63,090 nucleotides of DNA. It comes from Lachnospiraceae bacterium UBA3711 (GTDB lineage: Bacteria; Bacillota; Clostridia; Lachnospirales; Lachnospiraceae). The translations under genes and the position numbers were made by a program. Shown piece by piece: positions 7,693-17,083 of this stretch; position 1 is the stretch's first letter; each line of letters opens with the position of its first letter. The stretch covers positions 2,046-65,135 of the forward strand of contig DFHY01000108.1 in NCBI GenBank assembly GCA_002371345.1, read 5' to 3'. The notes under the pieces were generated by a model that was given only the letters and a program-made list of their open reading frames with translations, ran no database searches and was not told the origin of the DNA.

Positions 7693-10600
7693 TCAGCTGT
7701 TCTCTGTTCCTATCTTTCCCATGCCGCGCAGGATCTTCTCCGGAGTCATGGGCCAGCTCTGGATCCAGACTCCCACCGCGTCATGAATCGCGATTCCGAT
7801 AGCCGGCGCCGCTCCGTTGCAGGCTATCTCCGATATGGACTTAGCCCCGAACGGCCCGTCAGGGTCGTCGACGTCTATCAGCACAGCCTTGAAATCATCC
7901 GGCTGTTCATAGATCATCGGGACGCCGTAATCGGTCATGTTGGCGTTCAGGCACCTGCCCTCCTCGTCCAGGATCATTCCTTCGTAGAGCGTATGGCCTA
8001 TAGACTTCAGTGAAGCGCCGTACATCTGGCACAGCGCAAGCTCGGGATTGATCGGAGTTCCCGCATCCTGCAGAGCGTAGAACTTCTGCACCCTGATCTC
8101 TCCTGTCCGCGTATTGACCGCCACCTGCGCGAAATGAGCGCCGTACGGGACCGAGGAAGCTGTGGTCACATATGTGCCGTGATATACCATGGTCCCGCGT
8201 CCGTTACCCGCGCACGCCGCGTGAGACAGCTCGGCGTATGTCTTGACGCAGCCTGTCTTCTTAGAGTAGACCTCTCCGGGCATACGGAGCTCCAGATCCT
8301 CCTCGCTCTCGCCCATCTGAAGCGCGGCTTCCTTCAGGACCTCCTTCTTCAGGCCTCTTGCCGCGGTAACGGCCGCGTTGCCCGAGAAAAATGTTCCCGA
8401 TGAAGCATATGAGCCCGTGTCAAATACTGACGCGTCAGTGTCTCCCGACAGAACAGTGACATGATCCATCGGCATACACATGATCTCGCTGACAGCCTTG
8501 GCGCAGATCGTATCCAGGCCTGTTCCGATATCCGCGCATCCGCTGTTCAGGATGACTGTTCCGTCAGTCTCCATCTTAGCGATCGCCTCCGCGTGGTCCA
8601 GTCCCGGAAGTCCGGAACCCTGCATGATCATCGCGAAGCCCTTGCCGATCCTGACGTCGGGATCATCGCTGACCTCCCTGACTCCCCAGTTTATCATATC
8701 GCAGCCCTGAAGCACAGCCTCCCTGAGGCCGCAGGAACCGACCGGTACCACATTGCCCTCACGGCCTTCTCCAAGCCCCTTCAGGATGTCGAGCCTGTAA
8801 CCGGTCTCAACATGATTCTTGAGCACCATCTCCTTGTAATCGCAGCCCAGCTTCTCAGCCAGCTCCGCCATGCACATCATGATGCCGTAGGTTCCCTTCG
8901 GAGTTCCGTATCCCTGATATGCGCCGGCCGGCGGGGTGTTGGTGTAGTATACCTTCAGATCATAAGCCATGTTGGCGCATTTGAACAGAGGAAGAGTCTT
9001 GGAACAGCTGTTCATCGGAACCGTGAGACAATGGTTTCCGTAGGGGCCTGTGTTGGCGCGGACTTCCATGAAGATGCCCGTGATCGTGCCGTCCTTCTTA
9101 CCGCTCATCTTGACTCTGGCGCGCATCGGATGGCGGGTCGAGTTCGCGATAAACTCCTCCTCACGGGTGTTGCGGCAGTAAACAGGTCTTCCTGTGATGA
9201 ATGACGCATAGGCGGTCACGTCCTCTATGAGGATATCCTGCTTGGAGCCGTAGCCGCCTCCGACTCTCGTCTTGACGACATGTATCCTGTTCTCAGGAAG
9301 CCCAGTCACCCAGCCGACAATACGTCTCACATGGAAAGGAACCTGTGTAGAGGCATACACCGTAAGCCGCCCGCCCTCCATGCGCGCGAAGCAGACATGC
9401 GGCTCCAGCGGCGTCTGCTGAACCTGGCTTGTCTGATAGGTTCTCTCGACCACAGCGTCAGCCTCGGCAAACGCCTTCTCGATATCTCCGATCCCGCCTG
9501 AGTTTGAAGCGGCGACATTGTGATGAATATCCGCCCCGAGCGGGAACTGGTATATGACCTTGCCCTCTCTCCAGTCACCGGAATCCTTGTTGTATTCATC
9601 CAGATTGTCCGGAGCTCCCACGCGGTACTCAACGATTCCGTTGTGAACTCTCGGCGCGCCCTCCTCCATGGCTTCCTCGACCGTGAAGACAGGCTTGAGC
9701 ACTTCATAGTCAACCTTTATAAGATCCCTTGCCCTCTCACCGGCCTCCTGGGTCTCCGCGACGATTCCGGCAACCCGGTCGCCGACATGCCGTACCTTCC
9801 AGTTGAACAGCCTTCTGTCATGGGGAGACGGCTCAGGATTGCCCTGTCCTGCCTGCATGTAGAAAGTGTCAGGGCAGTTCGCGGCCGTGATGATCTTTAC
9901 CACTCCCGGGACCTTCTCGGCCTCGGAGGTATCAATAGACTTGATATACGCGTGCGCGTGAGGCGATCTCAGCATCACAAGACGGCATGCGTCGCCTGAC
10001 ACATAGTCCTCGACGAAGACCTTGTCTCCGCGGATAAGCTGCGGGCCGTCCACTTTGCCGGAGGGCTTTCCGATCAGCCTCAGTTCAGGTCTGAACGACG
10101 GGGCGGGCTGTGTGGAGAATGAACCGCTGTCGATCTTCTCCTTCGCAAGCTTAACAGCCAGGTAATAATGTTCATATCCGGCGTCGCGAATGAATATGCC
10201 GGACATCGCGTCCCTTATCTCCTCACGCTTCGGAGACGGATAATGGATCAGAAGCCAGGTAAGCATCAGGGCCGCTGCAGGAGCGTTGTACGCGCTCTGA
10301 ACAAGGCCGGCTTCGATCATGGCCTGCTGAACCACAGTCAGGCAGTCAGGGCCCTCGTCGCCGTTCAGCATCAGGGCGTCCTTCATCGCCTTTCTCTGTT
10401 CCTCGCTGATCGTTTCCTCCCGGAAAAATGACCTCGACACATCCGCCCCGCGGGCGCTGAGAACTGCCAGACTCAGAATGCCGTCCGGCGTCACTATCCA
10501 TGTTCCGTCAGCAAGGGCTGCCGGAACCAGATCCGCGTATACCGGGACGCCGTCCATAAGAACTGTATCGCTTCCGCAGAAAGCCTCACAGTCGTCCGAG

Positions 10601-10707
10601 TCGCGGACCGCCGCGTATCCGTTCTCATAAAGAACTTCGCGCAGAGGCACAGATGCGGAGACTTCGTACGATCTTTCTATATGGTTGACCCAGAGTCTGA
10701 TCTTCAT
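7693..10707 (-). CDS. Xanthine-dehydrogenase-family Mo subunit fused to degenerate [2Fe-2S] domains
   Basis: Molybdenum hydroxylase catalytic subunit of 1004 residues. The Mo part (from about residue 210) shows the aldehyde-oxidase a/b hammerhead (LIRGDKVFVEDYVSGDA), VGGGYGSKQ for cofactor binding, the Q-loop-like AYQGYGTPKG and the C-terminal GAKSISEIACN with the catalytic Glu. Residues 1-180 have the fold pattern of the small subunit, but the cluster ligands are gone. In the ferredoxin-like part only C44 remains of four, with D39, D47 and D59 at the other places. In the helical part S138, N141, I173 and D175 replace all four Cys. The ATG overlaps the FAD-subunit stop. Length and fusion resemble E. 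coli XdhD/YgfN, so the purine substrate is likely but not certain. Confidence 0.87.
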   Translation of the reverse strand: MKIRLWVNHIERSYEVSASVPLREVLYENGYAAVRDSDDCEAFCGSDTVLMDGVPVYADLVPAALADGTWIVTPDGILSLAVLSARGADVSRSFFREETISEEQRKAMKDALMLNGDEGPDCLTVVQQAMIEAGLVQSAYNAPAAALMLTWLLIHYPSPKREEIRDAMSGIFIRDAGYEHYYLAVKLAKEKIDSGSFSTQPAPSFRPELRLIGKPSGKVDGPQLIRGDKVFVEDYVSGDACRLVMLRSPHAHAYIKSIDTSEAEKVPGVVKIITAANCPDTFYMQAGQGNPEPSPHDRRLFNWKVRHVGDRVAGIVAETQEAGERARDLIKVDYEVLKPVFTVEEAMEEGAPRVHNGIVEYRVGAPDNLDEYNKDSGDWREGKVIYQFPLGADIHHNVAASNSGGIGDIEKAFAEADAVVERTYQTSQVQQTPLEPHVCFARMEGGRLTVYASTQVPFHVRRIVGWVTGLPENRIHVVKTRVGGGYGSKQDILIEDVTAYASFITGRPVYCRNTREEEFIANSTRHPMRARVKMSGKKDGTITGIFMEVRANTGPYGNHCLTVPMNSCSKTLPLFKCANMAYDLKVYYTNTPPAGAYQGYGTPKGTYGIMMCMAELAEKLGCDYKEMVLKNHVETGYRLDILKGLGEGREGNVVPVGSCGLREAVLQGCDMINWGVREVSDDPDVRIGKGFAMIMQGSGLPGLDHAEAIAKMETDGTVILNSGCADIGTGLDTICAKAVSEIMCMPMDHVTVLSGDTDASVFDTGSYASSGTFFSGNAAVTAARGLKKEVLKEAALQMGESEEDLELRMPGEVYSKKTGCVKTYAELSHAACAGNGRGTMVYHGTYVTTASSVPYGAHFAQVAVNTRTGEIRVQKFYALQDAGTPINPELALCQMYGASLKSIGHTLYEGMILDEEGRCLNANMTDYGVPMIYEQPDDFKAVLIDVDDPDGPFGAKSISEIACNGAAPAIGIAIHDAVGVWIQSWPMTPEKILRGMGKIGTENS

Positions 10708-11483
10708 GACTCGCTCCCTCCTTCCCCGCCAAGATCTTCATACATAGCTTCCAGAGTAGTACATGTTATATATCTCTTATATTCTTCCGTACCGAACATA
10801 TCATCCCTGACATGCGCCATCTTCCATGACACTCCCCAGTTCATGATATCCGGATGGAATATCCCTGAACCCTTGACGGCAAGGCCGATGCGGTATTCAC
10901 CGTCATCCCTTCCCATCGCGATAGTCAGGTACGCGTGGCTCTCAACCGTATTCGCGTAACGTCTGGAAAGAACCTTAAAGTCCGCATCATCGCCGGAAGC
11001 CTCTGCCTTCACCATCACCGCCGTTATAAGCGCGTCCGCATATCTGTCCCGTTCGTCGGCATACCGGTCAATGCCGATCCTGTAAGATCCGTCCTTGTCC
11101 TCAAGGCATATCTCGGCGCCTGAAGCCATGAGCGTCGGGATAAGGTAAGAATCACACCTCCATGAGGCGACATTTCCGCCCACAGTCGCCATATTGCGCT
11201 TCTGCAGAGAACCGCAGAAACGAAGCGCCTCCTTAAGATAATCCGGCGTCAGAGGACACTCGAGGGCATCCGTAAATGTCACAAGGGCACCGATCCGGAT
11301 GTACCCGTCTTCCTCCGATATATCACGGATTCCCTGAATATCCGGTATAACAATCAGCTTCCCGGCATGAATGCCTGAATCCTTATATCCGATCCCTGTT
11401 CCACCCGCGAAGAAAGCGGCGTCAGGTTCCTTCAAAGCCAGAGCCTCCTGAAGACCGGAAACCTTTATGAGTTCACCTTCCAT
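10704..11483 (-). CDS. Xanthine-dehydrogenase-family FAD-binding subunit
   Basis: FAD subunit (259 residues) of a molybdenum hydroxylase. It shows FAD-binding motifs near residue 24 (FFAGGTGIGYK) and at about residues 97-104 (NMATVGGNVAS), then the C-terminal CO-dehydrogenase-flavoprotein-like region. Its length equals that of E. coli YgfM, partner of XdhD. AAAGGAG precedes the ATG at 11483 and the stop overlaps the Mo-subunit start (ATGA). The 190 bases upstream are A+T-rich, and I see no confident promoter or purine riboswitch there. With the partner's Fe-S ligands mostly lost, the usual electron path from Mo to this FAD is in doubt. Confidence 0.88.
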   Translation of the reverse strand: MEGELIKVSGLQEALALKEPDAAFFAGGTGIGYKDSGIHAGKLIVIPDIQGIRDISEEDGYIRIGALVTFTDALECPLTPDYLKEALRFCGSLQKRNMATVGGNVASWRCDSYLIPTLMASGAEICLEDKDGSYRIGIDRYADERDRYADALITAVMVKAEASGDDADFKVLSRRYANTVESHAYLTIAMGRDDGEYRIGLAVKGSGIFHPDIMNWGVSWKMAHVRDDMFGTEEYKRYITCTTLEAMYEDLGGEGGSES

Positions 11484-11635
11484 TCTGTATGACTCCTTTC
11501 CAAGGCTGTAGTTAATCCACTTACATATTCTCAGTTTACCACCGATCTATTTATTTTTGTAGAAAACTTTTTTGAACAACTTATAACGGATCTTGATTAA
11601 TCTACCATGGTAATAGCATAAATCTCAAACCCTAC

Positions 11636-11664
11636 TTGAATTTGAGAGCCGAACCTGTTATAAT
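11636..11664 (+). promoter_or_regulatory. tRNA-Pro promoter
   Basis: -35 TTGAAT (11636-11641) and a perfect -10 TATAAT (11659-11664) are separated by 17 bases, ending ten bases before the tRNA. Confidence 0.85.
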
Positions 11665-11674
11665 CCAGATTCAG

Positions 11675-11749
11675 CGGGGTGTGGCCCAGTATGGTCAGGG
11701 CGCTTGACTGGGGGTCAAGAAGCCGTGAGTTCGAATCTCACCACTCCGA
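11675..11749 (+). tRNA. tRNA-Pro (anticodon GGG)
   Basis: A complete 75-base cloverleaf. The acceptor stem is CGGGGTG/CACTCCG with discriminator A, the D stem GCCC/GGGC, the anticodon stem CTTGA/TCAAG with loop CTGGGGG (anticodon GGG reading CCC), and the T arm GTGAG-TTCGAAT-CTCAC. The 3' CCA is not encoded. It stands alone between its own promoter and terminator. Confidence 0.95.
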
Positions 11750-11756
11750 CTTGCAA

Positions 11757-11789
11757 GAACCCGGATGGTTTTCCATCCGGGTTCTCTTC
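11757..11789 (+). terminator. Terminator of tRNA-Pro
   Basis: Perfect 12-bp stem GAACCCGGATGG/CCATCCGGGTTC with a TTTT loop, followed by TCTTC. It begins eight bases after the tRNA. Confidence 0.85.
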
Positions 11790-11861
11790 ATGCTGTCGCA
11801 GCGTTTTTCCGGCTGCTCACCGTTATGTTTCAAATAACCGTCGAATATACTTCTCTTATCC

Positions 11862-11895
11862 GCCCGGATCATGATCAACTACATATGATCCGGGC
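11862..11895 (-). terminator. Hairpin downstream of putP
   Basis: Perfect 11-bp inverted repeat GCCCGGATCAT (11862-11872) / ATGATCCGGGC (11885-11895), 14 bases past the putP stop. There is no clear U-tract on the minus strand, so it may be a transcript-end stabiliser rather than an intrinsic terminator. Confidence 0.5.
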
Positions 11896-11909
11896 AGCTG
11901 CACATATTC

Positions 11910-13472
11910 TTATTGTCCCGCCACCTTGTCAAAGACATCCGTCACTTCCTTCTCCGGCGCCGGAGTGACCAGTGACACGATCACGATGGCAAGCGCTGAG
12001 AGAATGAACGCGGGCAGCAGCTCATAGATATCGAGCACTCCGCCCATCGGACGCACAGCGAACTTCCAGATAAATATCATGGTGCCGCCCGTAATCATAC
12101 CGGCAAGGGCTCCGTAGCGGTTGGTCCTTCTCCAGAACAGCGAGAAGAGAACCAGCGGGCCGAACGCGGCCCCGAATCCGGCCCATGCAAATGAGACGAT
12201 GCGGAATACCGAGCTGTCAGGATTCCACGCAAGGAATACGGCGATTATGGCGATGATGAGAAGCGAAAGCCTGGCGACACGCATCAGGCTCTTCTCCTTG
12301 AGCTTCACATGGAAGAAGGAAGTAAGAATATCCTGTGACACCGAACTCGACGCGGCAAGGAGCTGTGAATCCGCCGTAGACATCGTGGAGGCCATGATGC
12401 CTGACAGAATCAGGCCAGCTATCAGCGCCGGGAAGAATCCGAAGCTGCTGAGGCGATGGGCTATCTCGATGATAACAGTCTCGGAAGAGCCTGACGATGT
12501 AAGCTCTCCTATCACACCGGCCCTTGTCATGCCGAGTCCGATAAGACCGATCAGGATCGCGACGCCCATGGCTATGACAACCCAGATACTGGCGATACGT
12601 CTTGAGAGCTTCAGCTTCCGCTCGTCCTCAATAGCCATGAACCGCAGGAGAATATGCGGCATCCCGAAGTAGCCGAGGCCCCACGCGAGCGTGGATACTA
12701 TCGTGAGGAAGCCGTACGGGCTGGTGCTTCCGGCCGCGAACAGATTCGCCTCATCGGGAACATGGCTCAGCGTCAGTGACAGATGTCCCGCCAGGGAACG
12801 CGCATTTGAAAATACCGCTTCCAATCCTCCGGCCTGGTTTACGCCAAAGAAGAGGACGATTCCGAGGGCAATCGACATGATGATGCTCTGCACAAGGTCG
12901 GTAAAGCTGGCAGCGAGGAAGCCGCCGCTCATCGTATACCCGATGATGACAATAGCGCCTACTATCATGGCCAGATGATAATTCACGTCGAACAATGACG
13001 CGAACAGCTTGCCGATGGCGGAAAAACCGGACGCGGTATACGGAATAAAGAATATAACGATAATCAGGGCCGAGATAAGCGTCAGAATATTGGTCCTGTC
13101 GTTGAAACGGTTTGAAAAGAACTGCGGAATGGTAAATGAATTGTTCGCGGCCAGAGAATAGCGGCGCAGCCTCTTCGCCACGATGAGCCAGTTGATATAT
13201 GTGCCTGCCGCAAGGCCAACGGCGGTCCAGATCGGCTCAGCCACACCGGACAGATAAGCCAGTCCCGGAAGGCCCATGAGGAGCCAGCTGCTCATATCCG
13301 AAGCCTCGGCACTCATCGCTGTGACAAAAGGCCCGAGCTTTCTGCCGCCGAGATAAAAGTCTCCCACATTCTCATTTTTCCTGGAAGCGAGGAAGCCTAT
13401 GATAAGCATGCCCAGAAGGTACGCGACCATCGCAACCACAATTCCAAACAACGATACTCCTGATAGATCCAT
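11910..13472 (-). CDS. putP: Sodium/proline symporter
   Basis: Na+-coupled proline uptake permease of the SSS family in the cytoplasmic membrane. The 520-residue protein has about thirteen hydrophobic segments. Family signatures include SAEASDMSSWLLMGLPG near the N-terminus and the WGLGYFGMPHILLRFMAI region. The Na+-site helix TMSTADSQLLAASSSVSQDI is well conserved. ATG at 13472 is chosen because AAGGAG lies just upstream and the protein begins in the first membrane helix. It appears to be a single-gene unit, ending at a hairpin next to the opposing tRNA-Pro. The pairing of a proline transporter with a proline tRNA is probably coincidental. Confidence 0.93.
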   Translation of the reverse strand: MDLSGVSLFGIVVAMVAYLLGMLIIGFLASRKNENVGDFYLGGRKLGPFVTAMSAEASDMSSWLLMGLPGLAYLSGVAEPIWTAVGLAAGTYINWLIVAKRLRRYSLAANNSFTIPQFFSNRFNDRTNILTLISALIIVIFFIPYTASGFSAIGKLFASLFDVNYHLAMIVGAIVIIGYTMSGGFLAASFTDLVQSIIMSIALGIVLFFGVNQAGGLEAVFSNARSLAGHLSLTLSHVPDEANLFAAGSTSPYGFLTIVSTLAWGLGYFGMPHILLRFMAIEDERKLKLSRRIASIWVVIAMGVAILIGLIGLGMTRAGVIGELTSSGSSETVIIEIAHRLSSFGFFPALIAGLILSGIMASTMSTADSQLLAASSSVSQDILTSFFHVKLKEKSLMRVARLSLLIIAIIAVFLAWNPDSSVFRIVSFAWAGFGAAFGPLVLFSLFWRRTNRYGALAGMITGGTMIFIWKFAVRPMGGVLDIYELLPAFILSALAIVIVSLVTPAPEKEVTDVFDKVAGQ

Positions 13473-13533
13473 ACTCAAACTCCTTACTTGTTTAATACTG
13501 TGAGGCACTAAAGCATTAAAGTGATATCAGTGA

Positions 13534-15495
13534 TTATAGCACCTCACTCATGGATCTACAAGTAAGCTTATCGTAAGTCAGTCTGTAATAGTCCTCTCTT
13601 CTCTCATTAAGGATCTTCCGCAGGCTCTCATAGACTTCAGGGCGTTTCATAAGATCAGGCAGGTACGGCGCATAGCGTGTTCCCGCACCGTCCTCGACCT
13701 CATGTATGTATTCGTCGAGACTCTTCCCCCTGCTGTAGCTTCGCCCGATCGAATCCGTAGCGGCATCCATACAGTCGGCGCAGGCAACGATGCTTATCAG
13801 CGGGCCGATCTCCGACTCCCTGATAGAAAATGAAAACGGATAGCCTGATTTGTCGTTGTACCATTTGTGATGGCCGCCGGCGATATCCCTGTATCTGGAC
13901 ACGGAGCTGTTGTACTCAAGCAGCGTCATGCCGATATCGGTATGGCGGCGGATCAGATCGAACTCAAAGTCAAACAGATTCCTCCCGTATACAAAGATTA
14001 TGTCGATCAGCGGAATCTTCCCGAAATCATGGCACAGAGCCGCGTCTTCTGTAAATGAAAGAATGTCGTCCTTGTGCGAGCGTATCTCTTCCGCCGTATT
14101 CAGCCCATTGAAACCGGCAAGCCGCGTGGGATCGTACTTTATGACATAATGGCACAGGCACTTGCTGAGTTCCCCGACCATGCAGGTGTGGACATAAGTC
14201 GGAGGATGGAGCACGCGCATAGCGCTGAGACAGAATCTCTTAAATGAAACCTCGGGCACCTTAATAAAATGTATCAGCAGCAGGCTTAGAAACTCAAGCA
14301 GATAAGACAGGGAGCGAGTCCCTATCGTATACAGCGCCCGCTTCTCGATAACCATATAGAACCTGGTAAGAGTCCTGATCTGTTCTTCCGTAAGCTTCTC
14401 CGCCGCTTTTGAAGTGAAAACGCGGTCATTTTCCTCCGTCACAAAGCCTGACGGCCTCTCAAGCGCGTAGATATACTCAAGAGGTATGCCTATGATATAG
14501 AATACTTCTTCAGCCGCGATGAAAGTCTGTCCGACATCCTCACATTCACGGTACAGTTCTGCCAGCATCTCCAGGTACTCGTCCCTGTCTGTACGCCCGC
14601 ACAGATACGCGTTTCTCATGGCTGCCAGCCTGATATATATGCGCGGCGACAGGTTCCTGTAGTATTCCGGATCGCTGTCCCAGATTCTCAGCAGCTCATC
14701 GCATACATCGCTTATATATCTTCTGCTTTCCAGGGTGCAGCCTCTGCTGTTGTTGTGTTCGGATATGGCTGCGATGTACTCCATCGCCCTGAAGCGATGG
14801 TATCTCCAGTCATAATCCGGTACCAGAGACCTGATATCGGGATTATCGGCCATGCTGATGGAGCGTTTAAGAGTATCGATATTCTCCTGGCAGCATACCG
14901 GATCTTCGGAATTGCCCTCATACAGGCAGACGGAAAAACGGGAGTTGACCAGCACCAGCTCCCTCAGCTCTTCGCTCTCGAGCGAGGCAAGCGAATCAGG
15001 ATCGCAGAACTGCCGGATGTAATCCGCAGCCATAAAGCCCTGCTCCCGGAAAGGAGCGCACGCTTCCTGACCGAAGCCGAACCGCTTTGCCATATTGACC
15101 ATGGAGTAGCTGCCTGAAATAAGATAATCAGCCTGTCTGAGCTTCAGAGCGGTGTCTCCTGAGCGCACGGCGTACTTCATCAGGCGGGATGACACATGAT
15201 AGCTCAGAGGGATATCGATGCTCTCAACGCTGCTGGCGTCAAGAAGGCTTGAGGAAAACCGGTTAAGCTCATCGATGGTCTCAGGTGTAAGAGCCTGATC
15301 TGAAGACAGTACCGGTTCGAGGACATCAGAAAGAATTGCGCGGTTAATCTGCGCAATCTCTCCGATCTTTATGAAGTTTGCCCTGAGAGTCCTGCTGTAC
15401 TCGGCCGCGCCATCCAGCTTTGACGGGTCAGGATATGAAAGAATACGTATCTGCCTGGTATTGCGGATGTATTCGTCCAATCGCTCTTTCAGCAC
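13534..15495 (-). CDS. HD-GYP-like phosphohydrolase with long N-terminal region
   Basis: A 653-residue protein whose C-terminal third is an HD domain: CHDFGK gives the HD metal ligands, followed by RRHTDIGMTLLE, GGHHKWYNDKSGYP and ACADCMDAATD. The HH...GYP pattern places it near the HD-GYP cyclic-di-GMP phosphodiesterases, although the motif is not perfect. The N-terminal 400 residues are helical, TPR-like and unassigned; no membrane segment was seen. It probably starts at GTG 15495, four bases after the DUF1846 gene stop, so the two are likely co-transcribed. The substrate is inferred from the domain only. Confidence 0.78.
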   Translation of the reverse strand: MLKERLDEYIRNTRQIRILSYPDPSKLDGAAEYSRTLRANFIKIGEIAQINRAILSDVLEPVLSSDQALTPETIDELNRFSSSLLDASSVESIDIPLSYHVSSRLMKYAVRSGDTALKLRQADYLISGSYSMVNMAKRFGFGQEACAPFREQGFMAADYIRQFCDPDSLASLESEELRELVLVNSRFSVCLYEGNSEDPVCCQENIDTLKRSISMADNPDIRSLVPDYDWRYHRFRAMEYIAAISEHNNSRGCTLESRRYISDVCDELLRIWDSDPEYYRNLSPRIYIRLAAMRNAYLCGRTDRDEYLEMLAELYRECEDVGQTFIAAEEVFYIIGIPLEYIYALERPSGFVTEENDRVFTSKAAEKLTEEQIRTLTRFYMVIEKRALYTIGTRSLSYLLEFLSLLLIHFIKVPEVSFKRFCLSAMRVLHPPTYVHTCMVGELSKCLCHYVIKYDPTRLAGFNGLNTAEEIRSHKDDILSFTEDAALCHDFGKIPLIDIIFVYGRNLFDFEFDLIRRHTDIGMTLLEYNSSVSRYRDIAGGHHKWYNDKSGYPFSFSIRESEIGPLISIVACADCMDAATDSIGRSYSRGKSLDEYIHEVEDGAGTRYAPYLPDLMKRPEVYESLRKILNERREDYYRLTYDKLTCRSMSEVL

Positions 15496-15499
15496 ATCT

Positions 15500-16972
15500 T
15501 TACCACTTTCTGATATTGGATACCGGCTCGCTCGTCAGATCGACTCCGAGACGATGGAATACATGTCTGTCAACCTCGGTCAGCATTACAGAAGTGTGTA
15601 CCTGACAGCCGCGCAGCCGCGGCAGCTGTTCAAGGCTCTCACGCGCCTTCAGATCAGAACGCGCCGCAAGCGACAGCGCGATCAGCACCTCGTCAGTGTG
15701 AAGCCTTGGATTCTTCCCGTGCAGGAACCTGACTTTGAGATCCTGAATGGGAACTATCTCCTCGGGAGATATGAGTTTGACGCTGTGATCCACTCCCGCC
15801 AGATGCTTCAGGGCATTCAGCAGCAGAGCGGAGCTCGCGCCGAGAAAATCGGTAGTCTTGGATGTTATCACGGTCCCGTCCGAGAGCTCTATCGCGGCGG
15901 CGGCAACCCCTGTTTCCTCCGCTCTCTTCTTGCAGGCCACAGTCACTTTCCGGTCGTCGGTAGTAATCTTTGCCTGCTTCATCAGCAGCCTGATCTTATA
16001 GACCTCCTCCTCGGTCGCCTCGTCATTCACGACCTTGCACACGGTCGAATAATATCTGCGTATGATCTCCTGGCATGCCGCCCTGCATACGACCTCATCA
16101 TCGGAAATGCACAGGCCTGCCATATTGACGCCCATATCTGTCGGGGACTTGTAAATGCTCTCGCCGTATATGCCCTCAAACATAGAGGCAAGCACAGGAA
16201 AGATCTCGATATCACGGTTGTAATTGACCGTAGTCTCGCCGTAGGCCTCCAGATGGAACGGGTCTATCATATTGACATCGTTCAGGTCCGCGGTAGCCGC
16301 TTCATATGCCAGATTTACCGGATGCTTGAGAGGGATATTCCAGATCGGAAATGTCTCGAACTTGGCGTATCCCGCCTTGATGCCGAGCTTGTTGTCGTGA
16401 TACAGCTGCGACAGGCACGTAGCCATCTTCCCTGAGCCCGGGCCCGGAGCAGTCACGACAACCAGCGGCCGGGTCGTCTCGATATAGTCATTTCTCCCGA
16501 AGCCGTCGTCGGAGAGAATGTGTTCCACGTTCGAAGGATATCCTTCGATGATGTAATGAAGGTAGACATTGAAGCCCTTCTTCTCCAGCTTGTCCTTGAA
16601 ATACGCGGCGGATTCCTGTCCCGTATAATGCGTTATCACTACAGAGCTGACATACAGCCCCCTGTCCTGAAACTTAGACGCGAGACGGAGGACATCCTCG
16701 TCATACGGAATGCCTATATCGCCTCTCATCTTATTCTTGACGATATCCTCCGCGCTGATCACAATCACAAGCTCTGACAGATCAGCGAGCTGCATCAGCA
16801 TCTGAAGCTTGCTGTCAGGAGCAAAACCCGGCAGCACGCGCGAAGCGTGCAGGTCGTCGAAGAGCTTCCCTCCGAATTCCAGATACAGCTTGTCTCCGAA
16901 CTTCCCTATTCTCTCACGGATATGCTCAGACTGGATTCTCAGATACTTATCATTATCAAAACCAATTTTCAT
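15500..16972 (-). CDS. DUF1846 family protein
   Basis: A 490-residue cytosolic protein matching the DUF1846 family of Firmicutes across its length. It opens with MKIGFDNDKYLRIQSEHIRER, followed by YLEFGGKLFDDLHASRVLPGF, then VVVTAPGPGSGKMATCLSQLYHD, which looks like a nucleotide-binding P-loop variant. The family has a known structure but no established function; the GSGK motif suggests nucleotide use. The start has AGAAAGAAG nearby. It heads a two-gene unit with the HD-GYP-like protein, a pairing that might be functional. Confidence 0.88.
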   Translation of the reverse strand: MKIGFDNDKYLRIQSEHIRERIGKFGDKLYLEFGGKLFDDLHASRVLPGFAPDSKLQMLMQLADLSELVIVISAEDIVKNKMRGDIGIPYDEDVLRLASKFQDRGLYVSSVVITHYTGQESAAYFKDKLEKKGFNVYLHYIIEGYPSNVEHILSDDGFGRNDYIETTRPLVVVTAPGPGSGKMATCLSQLYHDNKLGIKAGYAKFETFPIWNIPLKHPVNLAYEAATADLNDVNMIDPFHLEAYGETTVNYNRDIEIFPVLASMFEGIYGESIYKSPTDMGVNMAGLCISDDEVVCRAACQEIIRRYYSTVCKVVNDEATEEEVYKIRLLMKQAKITTDDRKVTVACKKRAEETGVAAAAIELSDGTVITSKTTDFLGASSALLLNALKHLAGVDHSVKLISPEEIVPIQDLKVRFLHGKNPRLHTDEVLIALSLAARSDLKARESLEQLPRLRGCQVHTSVMLTEVDRHVFHRLGVDLTSEPVSNIRKW

Positions 16973-17047
16973 AACTCTATGTTTCTTCTTTCTGCTGCAA
17001 ACTCAGTTCAATGCCGCAATCAGGCGGCATCAGTCCCACCGTTCAGA

Positions 17048-17080
17048 CGGATACACTTATGCCTTATCAGAGTGTATCCG
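17048..17080 (-). terminator. Hairpin after the nucleotidyltransferase gene
   Basis: Perfect 10-bp inverted repeat CGGATACACT (17048-17057) / AGTGTATCCG (17071-17080), four bases past the stop of the upstream gene. There is no U-tract, so terminator function is uncertain. Confidence 0.45.
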
Positions 17081-17083
17081 GCG

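Noticed and set aside
8461..9204. 247-codon open frame on the plus strand
   Set aside because: It lies entirely opposite the Mo-subunit gene, has no recognisable motif or ribosome site, and reflects the high-GC codon pattern of the true gene.
15371..16435. 354-codon open frame on the plus strand
   Set aside because: It runs antisense to the DUF1846 and HD-GYP-like genes, both of which have clear family text; it has no family features itself.
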